NCBI GenBank assembly: GCA_039583875.1
Contig: CM077150.1
Coordinates: 3,924,332-3,988,331, forward strand
From: Platanthera guangdongensis
Taxonomy: Eukaryota > Streptophyta > Magnoliopsida > Asparagales > Orchidaceae
DNA: 64,000 nucleotides
Direction: 5' to 3'
Shown here: one piece after another, positions 22,201-37,200 of the stretch
Layout: every line of letters begins with the position of its first letter
Position numbering within the stretch: the first letter of the stretch is position 1
Translations under genes and position numbers: made by a program
The notes under the pieces: generated by a model
What the model was told of the DNA's origin: nothing
The model's database searches: none
The model's input: the letters and a program-made list of their open reading frames with translations, nothing else

Positions 22201-25200
22201 ACTAATTAGAGGACGTTAGCCATGAAGTTCACTAGCTACCAGCATAGCACTTGATTGAAGTGGCTTATACATAGATATTGAGAAGCCTCATATGACATTT
22301 GATGACTTTTTTTAGAAGAGTTTTAAACACATGGTCAGGGAGGAAGTGAATACTTGACCATCTGCCAATAGAACAAAATTCTATAGGCACATCCAGCATA
22401 GCTCTTACAGTATCTCCACATTCCATCGTAGATCTGGGTTGAGATGTCCATGGATTTTATTGAGAGGCTCGAAGACAATGTTGTAAATATAGGATGTCGG
22501 TAGCAAGTCAGATTTTGTTTTTAAATGTCGAAAGTCGAAGACATGTTGGGGATACTTTAAAATATCCGATTTCCATATTTTATAAATAAAAAATTTATAT
22601 TTATGTACACTATGTATAATTATATGGTTTAAAGGTAAAAAATTAACATAACAAGTAGACGGAAAATGAGTCATGCATATTGCAAAATAAATTTGAAGAG
22701 TAATAAAAAAATATTAATAACAAGTACATGCACTATAAGATATATTTAAAATTATATAATAATTTTATTTTGACAACACTAAATTTTATATCAAATAAAG
22801 AATATTTAAAAGAGAATATAATGTGAAATAATTATAACAATGAAATAACAAGTCTAAGTGATTAAAATACATCCTGCTGTCAGCTAATATAACATAAAAT
22901 AAAATAACAGTTTATATGTTCAAAAATCGTGCCGGACGATATATCTAAAAAATTGGATATGTCAGACTATTTTTTACGAAAGAAAACAATCTATTTTTCA
23001 AGAGAACAGTCTATTTTTTCCCGCAGAAAAACGTCGACGGATATGTTGAAGGACATTTAAAACAATGCTCGAATGACAAGTCCATACTTTTGGTGGTGAT
23101 GGACTGCTTCTCTAAGGAGGCACATTTCATGCCCTTGAGCCACACCCTACACAATAGTTAAGTGACACATGCCTTCTTTGAGTACATCGCGCACCAAATC
23201 ATTGCACCTTAATCCATCATTTAAGACAGTGATGTCATGTTTATCGAGCTAAGCGTTTTCCCCTGCATACAACCCACATTCTAACAGACAGAGATCGTAA
23301 ACAAGACAGTCGGTGTGTACTTACGATGCTCAATGGGGGATAACCCCAAGTTTTGGGGAGCTGACATGGCCTAAGCCGAGTATTGCTACAATACCCCTTA
23401 CCACTCCTTACTGCTAAGGTAATCATTCAAGGAGACCTATGAACGTGACCGACCAACCGTCATACCGTACATACCGGTGGAGGCTAAGGTGGATAGGGTT
23501 CATCAACTACTGCAGAGCAGAGATCAGAACATTGTTTGCAGCATGAGAGAACCTCATTCAGGCTCAGGTGAGGACTAAAAATACTATAACGACAAGCATA
23601 CATCGAAGGAATTTCAGGTGCATGCCTAGGTATGGTTGAAACTGCAACCTTATGGGCAGCTGACATTTTGCGATGCCTGGGTAGCAAGTTGTCCAAGTGT
23701 TAGAAGGGACTGTCGAGATGACTATCACCGCCATCTTCAACGTCTCATGATTGAGGACATTCATAAGAGAGCCTCGAATATTCCAGAGCTACCACTGATG
23801 TTCGTTTATCAATTAGTATCTCGACTATTGAAGGTCGTTCGATCTTGCCTCAATTCAAGGACTTGCGAGGTACTCATTCACTAAGATGAACAACTGCAAG
23901 TGAAGAATTGGGTGGGAGACCTTGGAGAACTTCTGGAAAGCATATTTTGACTTCGAGCTCAAGGGTAAGTTCGACCCAAGGTAAGAGAGTGATGTCTGAC
24001 ACGCTTCTATCAGGTATAATTATGGCAGCAGACGGTAGGTGACGACGGGGCGTAGTTAAGCCAAAATCCGATTTTTTCGCATTTATTTTTATTCGCCAAA
24101 AATGTTGTTATTTTGTTATATAGCATCTATGTATGGGTTCAAGATGGTCCAAAACGCATGCTTTTTTCTTCATTCAAGAATTTGTATTTATACCCAGGCT
24201 TATGTTAGAATCGGGCATGCATGAATAAGCATTTTATTTGGAACTTAATAAAGGTCAAGGCCCCCTCACCTTTTTCCCACCGTCATTTCACACTCACGTG
24301 TTGAACGGCAAACCCGACACCCATCCATGCCCAACCCAAAAAAATGTCAGACTGCTGCTATGGCACTATAACCTCCGACCGCATCCTAGCGGCGGGGATG
24401 TCGTTGTGGACCGATCAACAGCTTGCCCAAGTAGTCATTTTGATCCCTCTGACTATTGAAAGTTCACCCCAACTCCGCTCCTTGATGCTCCCGTTTCGGA
24501 AGCCGCGAAAAAGCTCCATGATGCAAAACAAATCTACAGGTAACGGATGTGCGATGCCATAACCCTAATAGTCTGTTCGGTGGGCAGGAAACGATATTCT
24601 GGAATTGGTTTTCAGAAACAGTAAAGCCAATTTCGGCGTTCGGTGGGACAGAAATTGGCTGGAATTAGTTTTGGGAGTAAAGCCGTCGGATTTAACGGTA
24701 GGTTAAAATTGGGACTCCTCAATTCTTACCTCCTCACCCCGGTATTCGCTGATTTCTTCCGCCCGATAATCCAGATAGCTTCTCCCGATCGCAGCAGGCT
24801 CTCCGCCAACCACAGCAGCGCCTCCGCCGATCGCAGGTATTCTTCCCCCTCCTCTTCTCTTCTTCTTCACCCGCAAGTATTCTTCCTCCTCCTCTTCTCT
24901 TCTTCTTCCTCCTCCTCTTCTCTTCTTCTTCCTCTTCCTCCTCTCCCTCCTCCTACTCCTCTTCTCTTCTTCTTCATCCGGTTCAGTCTAAACCAGCCCA
25001 ACTTTACTTTCTGCCATTTCCTCCTTTGCCGAGCGGGATTGCCCTAATTCCGCGACCGTGCCTTGGCTACAGCGGCGCAGCGGCTCAAATCGCCTTCTAG
25101 AGTCGGAGGATTGTTCCATCTTCTTCCTCTTCTTCGACTGTGGCTCCCTCTTTGTGTTCGATAGCGGCAAGTAGATCTTCTTCGGAGAGCAGATCTTCGG

Positions 25201-28200
25201 CGAGCAGGACATCTTCGGCCAGCAGGACATCTTCGGCCAGCAAGTGTTGTTCTAGCAGGACATCTTTTTTAAGGTTAAATAAGAACTTTTCAGTCTATGT
25301 TTGGGAATTAGATGTCTTGTTCTAGTTCACTGATTGTCAATGTTATACATTGAATCATTTGTATTTACATGTCTGTTAATGAATGGGATTGAGGTAAAAG
25401 TCAAGGCAAGACCAAGGCCGATCACTCATTAAGTGAATGTTTTAATTTTAAATTGTACAAATTTTAAAAATGTCAATTACAGAAAATCAATTCCAGCGAG
25501 GAGCCGAACAGCTTGTGGCTATTAAAATCAATTCTGTTCACAGAATTCCATCTTCCAACCGAACAGCAGAATTTGTTTTTTGCTCAAAACCAATTCCAGC
25601 AGATGTTGGTTTTCTGCTCAAAGCCAATTCCAGAAATCCAATACTTGCGCGCCGAACGGAGCCTAAATGAATGTCAGCAATCACAAACAAATGAATCTAA
25701 GACCAACCTAAAAATGAAAGTGCAAGCGCAAGTACACGAGCAACACGCGATGAATGCAATGGACCGACGATACACTGTAAAATAAAGATGCAGATGAATG
25801 TATGCACGCAATCCGATGAACTAACGAAGGTTAACCTGTTATGGGCTTGCTTCGTTGAGAATGGTTGGAGTCGGAGATACAAGGGGCAAGCCCTAGAATA
25901 GTGGAGGAGGAGATGAGAGAGGAAGAAACCATAGAGGGTGGAGGAAGGAGAGAAGAGCTTAAAGAGAGAGGGAGAGGAGTTTTAGAGAGATAAAGAGAAC
26001 TTCATTTCTTCATTGCTTAACTTCCCAAATACAAGACAAGGCTTATTTATAATACCACGGGCATACCCGTAATTACATCACATGCATAAAATATTAAAAC
26101 ACTAAAACATTAAAACGAGTCTAATAACAATGACTCAATACACACAACGAGATAATAAGATAACTGACGGAGGACCATAACACATAACACCCCACCCGTC
26201 CTTGAGATTGAGCTTGTCCCCAAGCTCGTAGTCCAGTATGATGATCGACTCGTCGGGCTCCTTTATCTCGCGCCAAAATAGCACCTGATAGTGTGTCGCA
26301 GTGGCGTGGACCGCGAGTTGTAGCGACGACATCTTTCCAAGGACGCGCGGTTGAAACAAAGAGTCTGGCTTGTCCGGCGGAGCAGCAGGAGGCAGAAATG
26401 GCAGGATGGCGGAGGGAACAGCGGTCGACCGAATGAAGGGGTCTGGTGGAACTGGCGATGCGGCGGCGAACAACGGTTGGAAGAGGGTCGGAGAAACCAT
26501 GGTCGGCGGAAGGCCCGGTTCCGGTAGAGACGGCGGTGCGTTGTGAGGCAGCAACGGCAATGCGGTTGAAGGGGCTTGCAGAGTAGTGGCTGGCAGAGCG
26601 GAAGCCGACGTGGCTGGAGGGAGAACTAGCGCAATTGGCTGTCTCGTCGGTGGTCGAGATGGGGCACCTCTACTCCAAGGCCTAAAAGAGGGGGAATATT
26701 TGTTGCATTAGCTGGGAGTGGGAGCAGAGGCGCTGAGCTCGGTGTTTGTTCGGGAAGAGGGGAAGAGGTGGCGTCCTATCTACTATGTGAGCAGAGTACT
26801 CCGAAAGGCGGAGTTGAGATACCACATCCTGGAGAAGCTGGCCTTCGGCTTGGTGATCCCAGCACGGAAGCTCGGGACCTATTTTCAGACGCACTCCATC
26901 TGTGTGGTGACGGATCATCCCCTCAGAAATATCTTGAGCGGGGTGGCGCACTTAGGGCGATTGGCAAAATGGTCGGTAGAACTCAGTGACTCAGTGAGTT
27001 CGACATTTCCTTCCCTCCCAGGATTACGATCAAGGCCCAAGCAGTGGTGGATTTTCTAGCAAACCTCTCGGCAGAGGCAGATGAAGGTGGAGAGCCCTCC
27101 GGAATAATCCCCTAGAAGATGTTCGAGGATGGAGACTGGTAAAAGCTCCATAGGAGTGGGCATCGTGTTGGTGAGCCCTCAGGGAACTAGGATCGAGCAA
27201 GCCGTCAAGATCGTCTTTCCTGTCACGAACAATCAGGCCGACTATGAAATCATCGTGGCGGGACTGCGCCTCGCCAAGGAGTTGGGAATCCAAGATGTCC
27301 AGGCCTTCAAGGACTCGAATCGCTAATCCACGAGGAATTTGAGGTCAGAGACGTCGTTCTGCAACGGTATCTCGTCAAAGTGAAAGGATTGATTAGAGAC
27401 TTTCAATCCTACTTCCTCCAATATGTGCCTAGGTAGGAGAACTCATCAGCGGAACGATTGGTAAAGTACGGCCCAAGGGCCGGGAGCACTATCACTGAGC
27501 TATGTCGACCCTTCATCGAAGAAGTAAAAATGATGGAGATCGAACGGCAAGCCTCTTGGCAGGATCCTTTTGTAGCATTCCGAGCTACAGGTCAACTCCC
27601 GACAGAAGTTGGGGATCAGATAAAGTTTAGATACAAGGCGGCGCACTATCTGATGCATGAGGGGAGTTGTATCGGAAGACCATCTCGGGCCCCTTGGCGA
27701 GATGTGTGTCGGAACTTAAAGTTCATCGGGTGTTGGAGGAGATTCACTCAGGGGAGTGTAGAAGTCATTCGGGGACTCGCATTTTGGAGAAAACGATTCT
27801 GAGGCATGGCTACTTCTGGCCAACCATCACAAAGGATGCCAAAACTTTCTTGAAGAAGTGTCTGAAGTGTCAGTTCTTTGGTCCGCTTAAGCTTCAGCTG
27901 GTCCAGCAGCTTCGTTTGGGGCAGCCACCAAGGAAAGTTGAAGGTTTTGGAGGCAGAGGCGGCGATGGAAGAAGGTTGACCACCAGATTACTTACTGAGG
28001 GAGTCCTCTCCGATGGGGTGCTCGACTCAGAGTTGACTCTCCCTGTAGTCAGGTTTATGCGCACCGAGTGCTATCGGCCCTGGTGCACGGCACGTCCGCA
28101 GCAGGAACCGATGGGGTGGGTTGGCGAGCAGAAGCGGAGCTCGGCTCTCCAGAAGTCCCCACAGTCGTCGGGCCTAAAGAGAGGCATCGTCATCAGAAAG

Positions 28201-31200
28201 AACGAATATCCAAAAATTCAGGACCTTTTAAAGTTCGCCTTGTTCGTACCTTGCGAGGTTGTCGGTTCCTCGACCAAAGTGACTTGCGCAAATTGCACAA
28301 GCGGGGCCTTAATAGGCTCTAGAGGTTGAGAAGCAGGGCATACAGAGTCGTCAGCAGGTGTACCGAGATCCCCGTCCAAGCCCAGTTGAATCATGATCTC
28401 TTGGGCCTGGGTAGGGTACCGACGAGGGATCGGCAGGATTCAAGGGAGTATCGGCGAGAATCGGGGCATGATTGGTGCGGCTCGGAGGAACGTCGGCAGG
28501 GTCTGATAGATCGGCCCCAGGCTTTGCGGTTCTCTTCTTCTTTTTCTTCTTCCTAAGGTGATCGCCAGTGTCGTCCTCAAGAAAGCGACGTTCGGAGGAG
28601 CCCTGACCTAGTAAGTTCCCCAGAACGCATATATTCATCGCCAATCTTTCGGATATTTCGGCCATCTCGTGAGGCTCCAGAGAGGATGTCCAGTGTGGAT
28701 CCTCCCTTCTATTTATAGAGCAGTGGGTTGGCCCCTGGAACGTGTCGGAGTACGCCATAAGGCCTTGTCGAATACAGGTTGGATATTTCTTTCTGAGCTT
28801 CAGGATCACTCGCAAAGAGCGGGGATTGTGTACACTCCATATTCGTCAATGGCAGATCTCGTTGCGCCACAAAAGCTAGGGTCAAAGTCAGAGACCGGTC
28901 AAAGTTAGCAAGCAGGGCGCGAGAGCATTTATGGCTAGGAGTGAGTATCGGGAATGCTCGGTAAGCGGGCGACTATGAGTAGCATGGGCAAGCATCGACG
29001 TTGCTCGCCCAGTTAACGACTAATCCACAACAGCTTGCTATGTGTGGGCAAGATCCTTCAATAGCAGCCCGATCGTAAGTCGCAAGTTCGTCAGGTCCAG
29101 AGAAACAACCTTGCAGGGACTGGGTAATCTCGCCAACATACCCCCCCCCCACCACACACAGGATTTGTACATAAATAGGACCTCAGGGGTACCGGGAATG
29201 GCACCTTGAAATCTTAACCCCCCCCCCCCAATTCGAAGACTTCAACTTTCTAAGTGGTGTCTTCCTCGTACCTAGCTCAGCCATTTTTGATTGTGGATGG
29301 GAAGTTTTCCCCTTAACTTTCATGTGCGTGGTGAGACCTCCCCGCTGCAGCACCTGGGGTCCTTTAGCATTTTCTCTTTCTTCTTTGTTCTTGTTTTCAG
29401 AACCGATCGGTCGAATCGCAAGATCAGTAGCATCGGACTGCACTTAAATCTGAATATCTGAAGTAGGGATTTTCCGACTTAGATCTGAATATTTGAAGTA
29501 AGGATTTTCCTGGCTTCAACATTATACAACATGAAGAAATGAAAACTAGAAGTAAAAGCTCCCCAATAAATTGATAGCAGTATTGGTGGGGAAGATTATG
29601 TGGTGGTGGAGCTGTCTGGAAGGGAGAATGTTGGTGTGTAGGGGGTTGGTGACGGCACTATGGCGCTGGAAGCAGGGAATGGCAACGGTGGTTGAGAGCT
29701 AAGTTATGAAAGGCACGGCTGAGACGTCAGGCACACCGGGCCTCGCCTCTGCAAGGAAGTCGTGGCCGAGGTGCACCAGGCACACCTCAACACGAGCCTT
29801 ACTAAACCGTCAGGCATGACTTGCGGTTTCAAGGCCCTTTCAGTAAACTGGATGTCTTAGACGCACGTCCGTGCTTAGGTTCCAGGACCCCTTTGGGCCT
29901 CGGTTCGCCTTGCGCCTTTGATAACTTAGGCTGAGAGGTGTTCTATCAAAGTAAGAAGTGGTTGTCGGTGTTGGTGAAGACGGGGAGAGCAACGGCGAGA
30001 TCGGACCTGTGCGTCGGAGACGAAAGAGGTAGAGGGTGAGAGCATCGACACCCCCAAAGGCAGGACTTGCTGCTTCAACACTGCAGGGAACCCTCGACAT
30101 CGCACCGAGGGCAGAGGATTGAGTCATGCTTCTAAGGAAGAACTGTGAAATCCTGATGCCCAAATACCCTAACTGACTGGAATATAGATGGGTGGATTTA
30201 GGTTAAGTCAACCAACGGACCTAAACGCATGTTCGAATAGCTTGATGTAATCTCAAAATACAAGTAAAAAAAAATAAAAATAAAATATATAAACATATGA
30301 AAAATTACGATGAATGGGATGACGGTCTCTGATCGTCGATCTGATGATCCAAAAGTAATCAATCTCGTAAATATTTCAAATGTGGCGCCATTGATCACCA
30401 TCAAATGTGGCGCAATTGATCACCATCAAATGTGAATGGTGCTCGATCTCCATCACTCCAGCTTTCAAATCCAACATAAATCAATATCGAGGATCAAGTA
30501 AAACCACATCAACAACACGCATCCCCCTCCTTTGACGCATCCCGTCCAGTGACACGGTCCTATGCACGAGCCTGTGATAGTTATCACAACTATGAACCAC
30601 AAAAAATCTAAACACTAAGTCAATTTTAGTTTACAATTCATCTACCAGAATCAGCGGAAGCTACGGGGTAAAAGAGCACGGAATGATTGATAATATCTTT
30701 GCTTGCAAAAAAGAAAAAAAAATAGATGCTAACCATGTTATGCCTGCTTTTGATTCAATAGGAGATTCATTAGCCGCAGTTGTAGCCAGTGAAGGGGAGT
30801 TTGTACCAGAATTCCGGGAATCAAACGTGAATGTAGGACGTGTTTGTTCATTTTGAAAACATGTCTTCTGATGTGATTGGAATGACAATGACGGTGTGAG
30901 AGCTGAAGTAGACAGACCACTGGACTCGGTTGAAGCAGGAAATCTAAAACTACTCTCTTTTGCAGAAATTTGAGATACCTCAGATGCTTTCTTGCTACTT
31001 TCACTTAAGGGTACAGGAATGGTAACGTTTATATTCTTTGATGGAGACAACAATGGATTTTCTGGTGCTGAGGCAAGAATAGGAGCATCAGTTCCTGCAG
31101 TTTTTGAATCTGTTTTTACCATACTCAATGTTGATTTAGCAGAAACAACAACTGCATCTTGCTCATCATCCAGCTCAAGTAAATCCTTTAAAACATAAAA

Positions 31201-34200
31201 GATTACACACGAGTTAAATAGAACATTGTCAGACTCCAAAACAAAAATTACATAAAGAATCAAACGATATTGCAAACCTCTGGAGCACTCATTTGGAAAC
31301 TTGGTTTTCTTTGCGAAAGAACTCTAGCAGGAACGGAATTGGTTGTACCAGTAAGGGGAATTAAACTGGGACTGGAAGCATTGTTGAAAATAGCTTGTTT
31401 GCTTATGCCATTAGCAGCACTTGCAAATTTCAATTCTGGAGAATCTATCCTTGAGGGGCCATTCTCCAGTGCCTTGCCTGCCTTCTCTGATTGGGAACCT
31501 TCGACTTTTTGTAAATAATCTGTATTTCTATAAGCAGAAGTATCAATTACATCCATATTGGTAAAACTGCAGGTGTCAACATTATACATGCTTCTACGTG
31601 CCGGTCCATTCAACATCTCAGTGGTTAACCTAGATGGTGATTCATCTATGGATACAGATCTAATATTAGACTTCTCTTCTCTAGAAGGTGCAAATTTATC
31701 AAGTTGTTCCAATACTTTCCGACATGCCTCACTTGATTGTCTAGGAACTGGTGGAAAATTTGAAGCAAATAGCTTACCATCCTCATGTTCTGCATACTGT
31801 AAACCTGTGTTAGAACACTTAAGTTCATTCGGTGAATCAGGCTTCTCAGATGAGGTGGGATCCTTCAAATCCTCTTCTCTAGAAGGCATAAACCGTGGAT
31901 TCACCGAATTGAAAATTAGACCAGATTTCTGACGAATTCTACGAATAGGGCCAAAAGATCCTTCTTCTCTATCTAAAAACGAGCTTCCACGTTTCAAGAC
32001 CTGTAAAGTATGAATTCAAAGACTCATTAATAACAACACCGATCAAAATAGTCAAAAAATCATGTTCAGATAATTGAATCAAGCAATCACAGAATTATAT
32101 AATGTGCAACCTCTAGCTGCAGAAAATTAGATAAAAGTTGCAATTAGTTAGACATATATATAATACATTTATGCACACACATACATATATCTCATATGAA
32201 TATGCAATATTGCATATGCATATGCAATATTGCATATGCATATGCAATATTGCATATGCATATGCATATGCATATGCAATATTGCATATGCAATATCCAT
32301 ATGCCACCCCCCCCCAACACGCGCACCACATATGTACATTCAAATAAAACATACGTATAAAAACATTTGAGACAGAACATTAGGCCCATTAATTTCATGC
32401 AACTTGGCACTCTAAATGTGCACGACATCGCAGTATGTTCTTTTTTTGCATTATGAAGTCTAGAAAATGAAACTAAACTTGACAAAAAGCAAGCTAGTTA
32501 TGAACAATGAATAATATCCAATTACCCAGAAATGGAGTGGTGAAAGAAAGGCAGGTTCTACCTGTCTGCTACCAGATATTGAAGTACTCCCAGAGGGCCA
32601 CTGAGAAGATGCAGGACCATCATTAGTGGAAGGCATATATTCACTCACCTGGGGCAATTAACGTTGAAGTTCAAGAAAACAAGTGTGACAATTAAGCTTG
32701 ACAACAACTGGAAAATTGAAAACATACCTTTGCATTTAATGTCGGATTGACATTGAAATAAGGAGAACGAGACATCCTATACATAGAAGATCTTCCACGA
32801 GGTTTTAGAGTAGGATAACCAACACCTGAAAGATTGTGGAACTCAGGAATGTGCAATACAGATCTTGGCACCGCTGGCAGGTCATCCTGTTTTCGTGTCA
32901 AAACCCTTGAACTAGGCGAACTTTTATCTTTTTGAAATACTTGGCTCTGCAAACTTAAAGCTGAAGAGGATCCTTTTGGGAGTCTAGAACTCATGTAAGC
33001 CTTGGCAATTTCTGCAGGAGAAGCAGCTACATCTAGAGGAATCTGCAAATCACCACCAAAAAAACTCTAAATTATTTATAAAATATGCACAAGAATTAGT
33101 TTACATATATTAGCTAAATTCTAAACAAAAAAACCGTCTGGAATTTTAATTAAGAAAGAAAATATAATGGATTTCCAACATGGCATCAGTGTACAATGTC
33201 GTGTACACTGATGCCCCGTCCACCATTGCCTCCCCTGTCTCCAAGTTTCTTTCTTCCTCAATCACCTCTTTTTCTTTCATATATCAATTGAGTGTTAAGT
33301 TTTGATTCCATTGAAATGGTTTTCACATTTTTTCCACTATCGTTTTACACGGTTGCTTTTAGCGAAACTGCAATTGCCTCACACAAAGCCTCAAGTCAGC
33401 TTAAGATATTAGTTTATGCAGGATAAATGAGAACTGTAAATGGATGTGGATCGTTGTTCTAGATCGGATCATCATGAGCCAGCATGGATCGATAAACAAA
33501 GGAGATGGAGATAGTGTCGTCATTTGGAAGATCTGAGATCGTAGTCACATCTCGATCAACGATGACATTGTTTTTGTAATTTTTTCATTCTTGTGTTATA
33601 AGATTTTATGACCATCATGAACAGATTATTAAGACGGTTCAAATTTGGCTTTCTAGGCCGTTTTGACTATAAATGCAAGCATAACTGGTTGATTTCAGAC
33701 ATTGAAGATTTTGGACAGATTTAAGCCGTAGAACCTAAATGCCAAAAACTAGGTCACTTCCCCACATCCCTTGGTCGGTTGCCGTCTTGCTTCAGCCAAC
33801 CACCATCTTGCTCTGGCCGGCCACCACTTTACTCCTCTCCAACCACCACATTCCCCATTTCCTATAACCACTATAACTACCCGCACTTCAAATAACTATC
33901 ACGACAATTCAATAACTACCCATGACCCCGAATAGCTGCCTCAACACATCATTCACATCACTTCGTACTCCCCCGACAATCTCCCCACTTCCCCAAAATA
34001 ACCCACCAATTTAATGATAGGAAACCCACGGCAGGACAACTCCAACTACCAACTATAGTCTCTGTCGAACACCTCCTAACCACTCCCTAAAATTGCAGTA
34101 AAACCCAGCACCCATATCTAGGCCAAGCCAATCCTACCCTCCAAGACCTACCCCACACCCAATACACCCTTTGGCCAAGCGTTCCTTGGTTTGTTCTAGT

Positions 34201-37200
34201 CGGCAGCACTCGCAGCACCTCCACACTTCCAGTGTCCACGGTAGTACCACTACAACCCAGAAAAACCATCGAGACCCACGAAGCCCACCCGAAACCCTTC
34301 AAACTCCTCAAAACAATCAACCCCTACCCTTATGTTGTCAAAGGCGCAAGCCGCGCCGAGGCGCAAAGGGCCCCTGGAAGCCTAGGCGCAAGGTGCAGGC
34401 GCGCGCCTGAGGCACATGAAGCACAAAAATGGGGGGAAAGGGAAATTGAGTGAATTGGGCGCCCAATTCGCTGAAATTGATCAAATTGGGCGCCCAATTC
34501 GCTGAAACTGAGCGAATTGGGCGCACTTTCAGCGTATTGGGATCCCAATCCGCTGATTTTCAGCGAATTGGGCGCCCAATCCGCTCAATTTCAGCGAATT
34601 GGGCGCCCAATCCGCTCAATTTCAGCGAATTGGGGGCCCAATCCGCTCAATTTCAGCGAATTGGGGGCTCAATCCGCTCAATTTCAGCGATTTTGGGGCT
34701 CAATCCACTCAATTTCAGCGAATTGGGAGCTCAAGTGCGCCTAGGGGAGCATCGGGTGCGTCTGAGATCATGTTTTTGCCCATCTCAAAATTTTTTAAAA
34801 AAAACAACTTGAAAGGCCCAGGCGCGCCTTTGTTGCTCCCTGGGAGCCTGTAAGACGCGCGCCTGGGCGCGCCTGGGCGCATCGCCCGCCTCAGCCATGC
34901 TGAGGCGCGGCGGGCTGCGCCCGGTGCCTCAGGCGCGCCTAGGCGTGCGCCTTGACAACCATGCCCCACCCACAACCCCTAACCACATCCACCCAACCAC
35001 TACTTCACATCCCCATTCAACGCCCAATCCCCCACTGTCCACCATCACCGGTCGCCAAAACATCATCACATACATCCCCGGCCACAATGCTTTGCAAGTT
35101 ATTATTTTTGAGTTTATTTCTAGTTTATTTTGTATGCACTGATATCATATTATTATGTATGCGGGCAAGTTATTATTTTTGAGTTTATTTTGTATGCGCT
35201 GATATCATATTATTATTGATGCGAGCTCGTAGTTGTTTTCTACCATGAAACTGCGTGACATGCAAGATTTATTAGCCGCACTTTTAATTTAAGCTCTTTC
35301 GTCACAAAACATCAAGTTTTCCCTATTGATTTGTAATCAATAGTGATATACATGTGTTGCCTCAAATACTCTCTATTACTAGCAATATATCGTCGGAATT
35401 ATTGTCAAGTGCATGTCCTTCATTGCTACACCCTAAATGAGTTTCCTCATCCCAAAACAACTAGAATTTATATATTCAACCACTACACCTCTACCCCATC
35501 CTACGTCACAAATAAGCACGGATCTTCCTGAAAATATAAATAATTCTAGCTATACACAAAAACTAACCATTTATAAAGGCAATTATATTTATGATCTTTG
35601 GAAATCATCTCTCAAATAGGACATAAATGAACCTGCAACGCAAGTTAGTACGTGATGGCAAAAAGAATCGTCAGATTTAAACATGCATATGGAATCAGCT
35701 AAACAAGAGACCTTACAAATAAAATCAGATAGTCGTCCAACATAGAGAAAGAAAGACAAAAGATTACTCAAGCTAGATAAAGAAAGACAAAATATTTAAG
35801 TCAAGTAAAATACATAAATGATGAGACAGATACAGTTTTGACGGTTGATGTGAATATTAAAAAGCGATGGAAAAGATACTTTTATCAACTTTATAATGAA
35901 ACACGGGACAATGAATTGAATTTGGAAGAGTTACGTAAATCAGATAAGTATAAGAACATAACATTTTATCGTAAAAATTAAGTATTAGAGATAAAAGATG
36001 CTCTAAATAAGATGAAAAATAGAAAGGCGCTTGGGCCAGACGATATACGCATCGAAGTATGGAAATGTCTAGGTAATGAAGAAGTTTTGTGGTTTACATG
36101 TTTTTTCAATAAGATACTGAAGTCAAATAAGATGTCAGACCAATGGAGAGAAAGTATCTTTGGTACATTTGTATAAAAATAAAGGGGATACACAAAATTG
36201 TGTTAATTACAAAAGAATTAAATTGATGGGTCATAGCATGAAACTATGAGAACGAGTAATAGAAAAAATATTAAGACAAGAGACTAACATCTCGGAGAAT
36301 CAATTTGGATTCATGTCAGGGAGGTCGACCATGGAAGCTATACATCTCTTGAGGAGACTCATTGACAACTATCAAGAAAGAAAACAAGATTCGCATATAT
36401 TGTTTATTGATCTTGAGAAGGCTTATGATAGAGTTCCTAGAGAGACCATATGGAGAGTCTTAGAAAAGAAAGGTGTAAATATATCATATATTGACACAAT
36501 CAAAGATATGTGTACAAATTCAGTGACAAGGGTGAGGATTTCTAGAGGATTAACACAGGAATTCCCTATCACTGTTGGCATATATCAAGGTTCAGCTTTA
36601 AGCCATTATCTCTTTACCCTTATCTTAGATGAGCTCACCAGACATTTCCAACAAGCAATACCTTGGTGTTTATTGTTTGTGGATGATATCGTTTTGGTTG
36701 ATGAGATGCGCGAGTGTGTAAACGCAAAACTTGAATCTTGGCAAGATACTTTAGAAAAGAAGAGTTTTAGGTTGAGAAGGGAAAAACGGAGTATATGGAG
36801 CTTAAATTTAGCAGTACAAGAAGGGCAGATGTCTTCGCCATAAATTTGGGCGATCAAGATATTTCCCATAGAGAGTGTTTAAAATATCTCGCATCGATAG
36901 TTCAAAAGGACGAAGGTATTGATAAAGATGTCACACATGGAATCCAAGCGGGTTGGTTGAAGTGGAGAGGCACGTTAGGGATCTTATGTGATCGTAAAAT
37001 ACCACTAAAACTTAAGGGCAAATTTATCGTACTGCAATTACACCTGCGATGCTCTATAGTTCTGAGTGTTGGGCAGTGAATTGTGTACATGAGCAAAAAA
37101 TGGGAGTTGCGGAGATGAGAATGCTTAGGTGGATGTGTGGACACACCAGATTGGATAAAATTAGGACTGAAAGTATCAGGGATAAGACAGGAGTAGCATC

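Noticed and set aside
30661..31004. Leu/His-rich minus-strand frame overlapping the NUP1 exon
   Set aside because: Out-of-frame shadow of the exon at 30,734-31,185.
32113..32485. Tyr/Ala/His/Met-rich frames on both strands
   Set aside because: Product of the self-complementary ATGCAATATTGCAT microsatellite.
34450..34853. Repeat-peptide frames
   Set aside because: Same 31-bp minisatellite in the smaller hAT copy.
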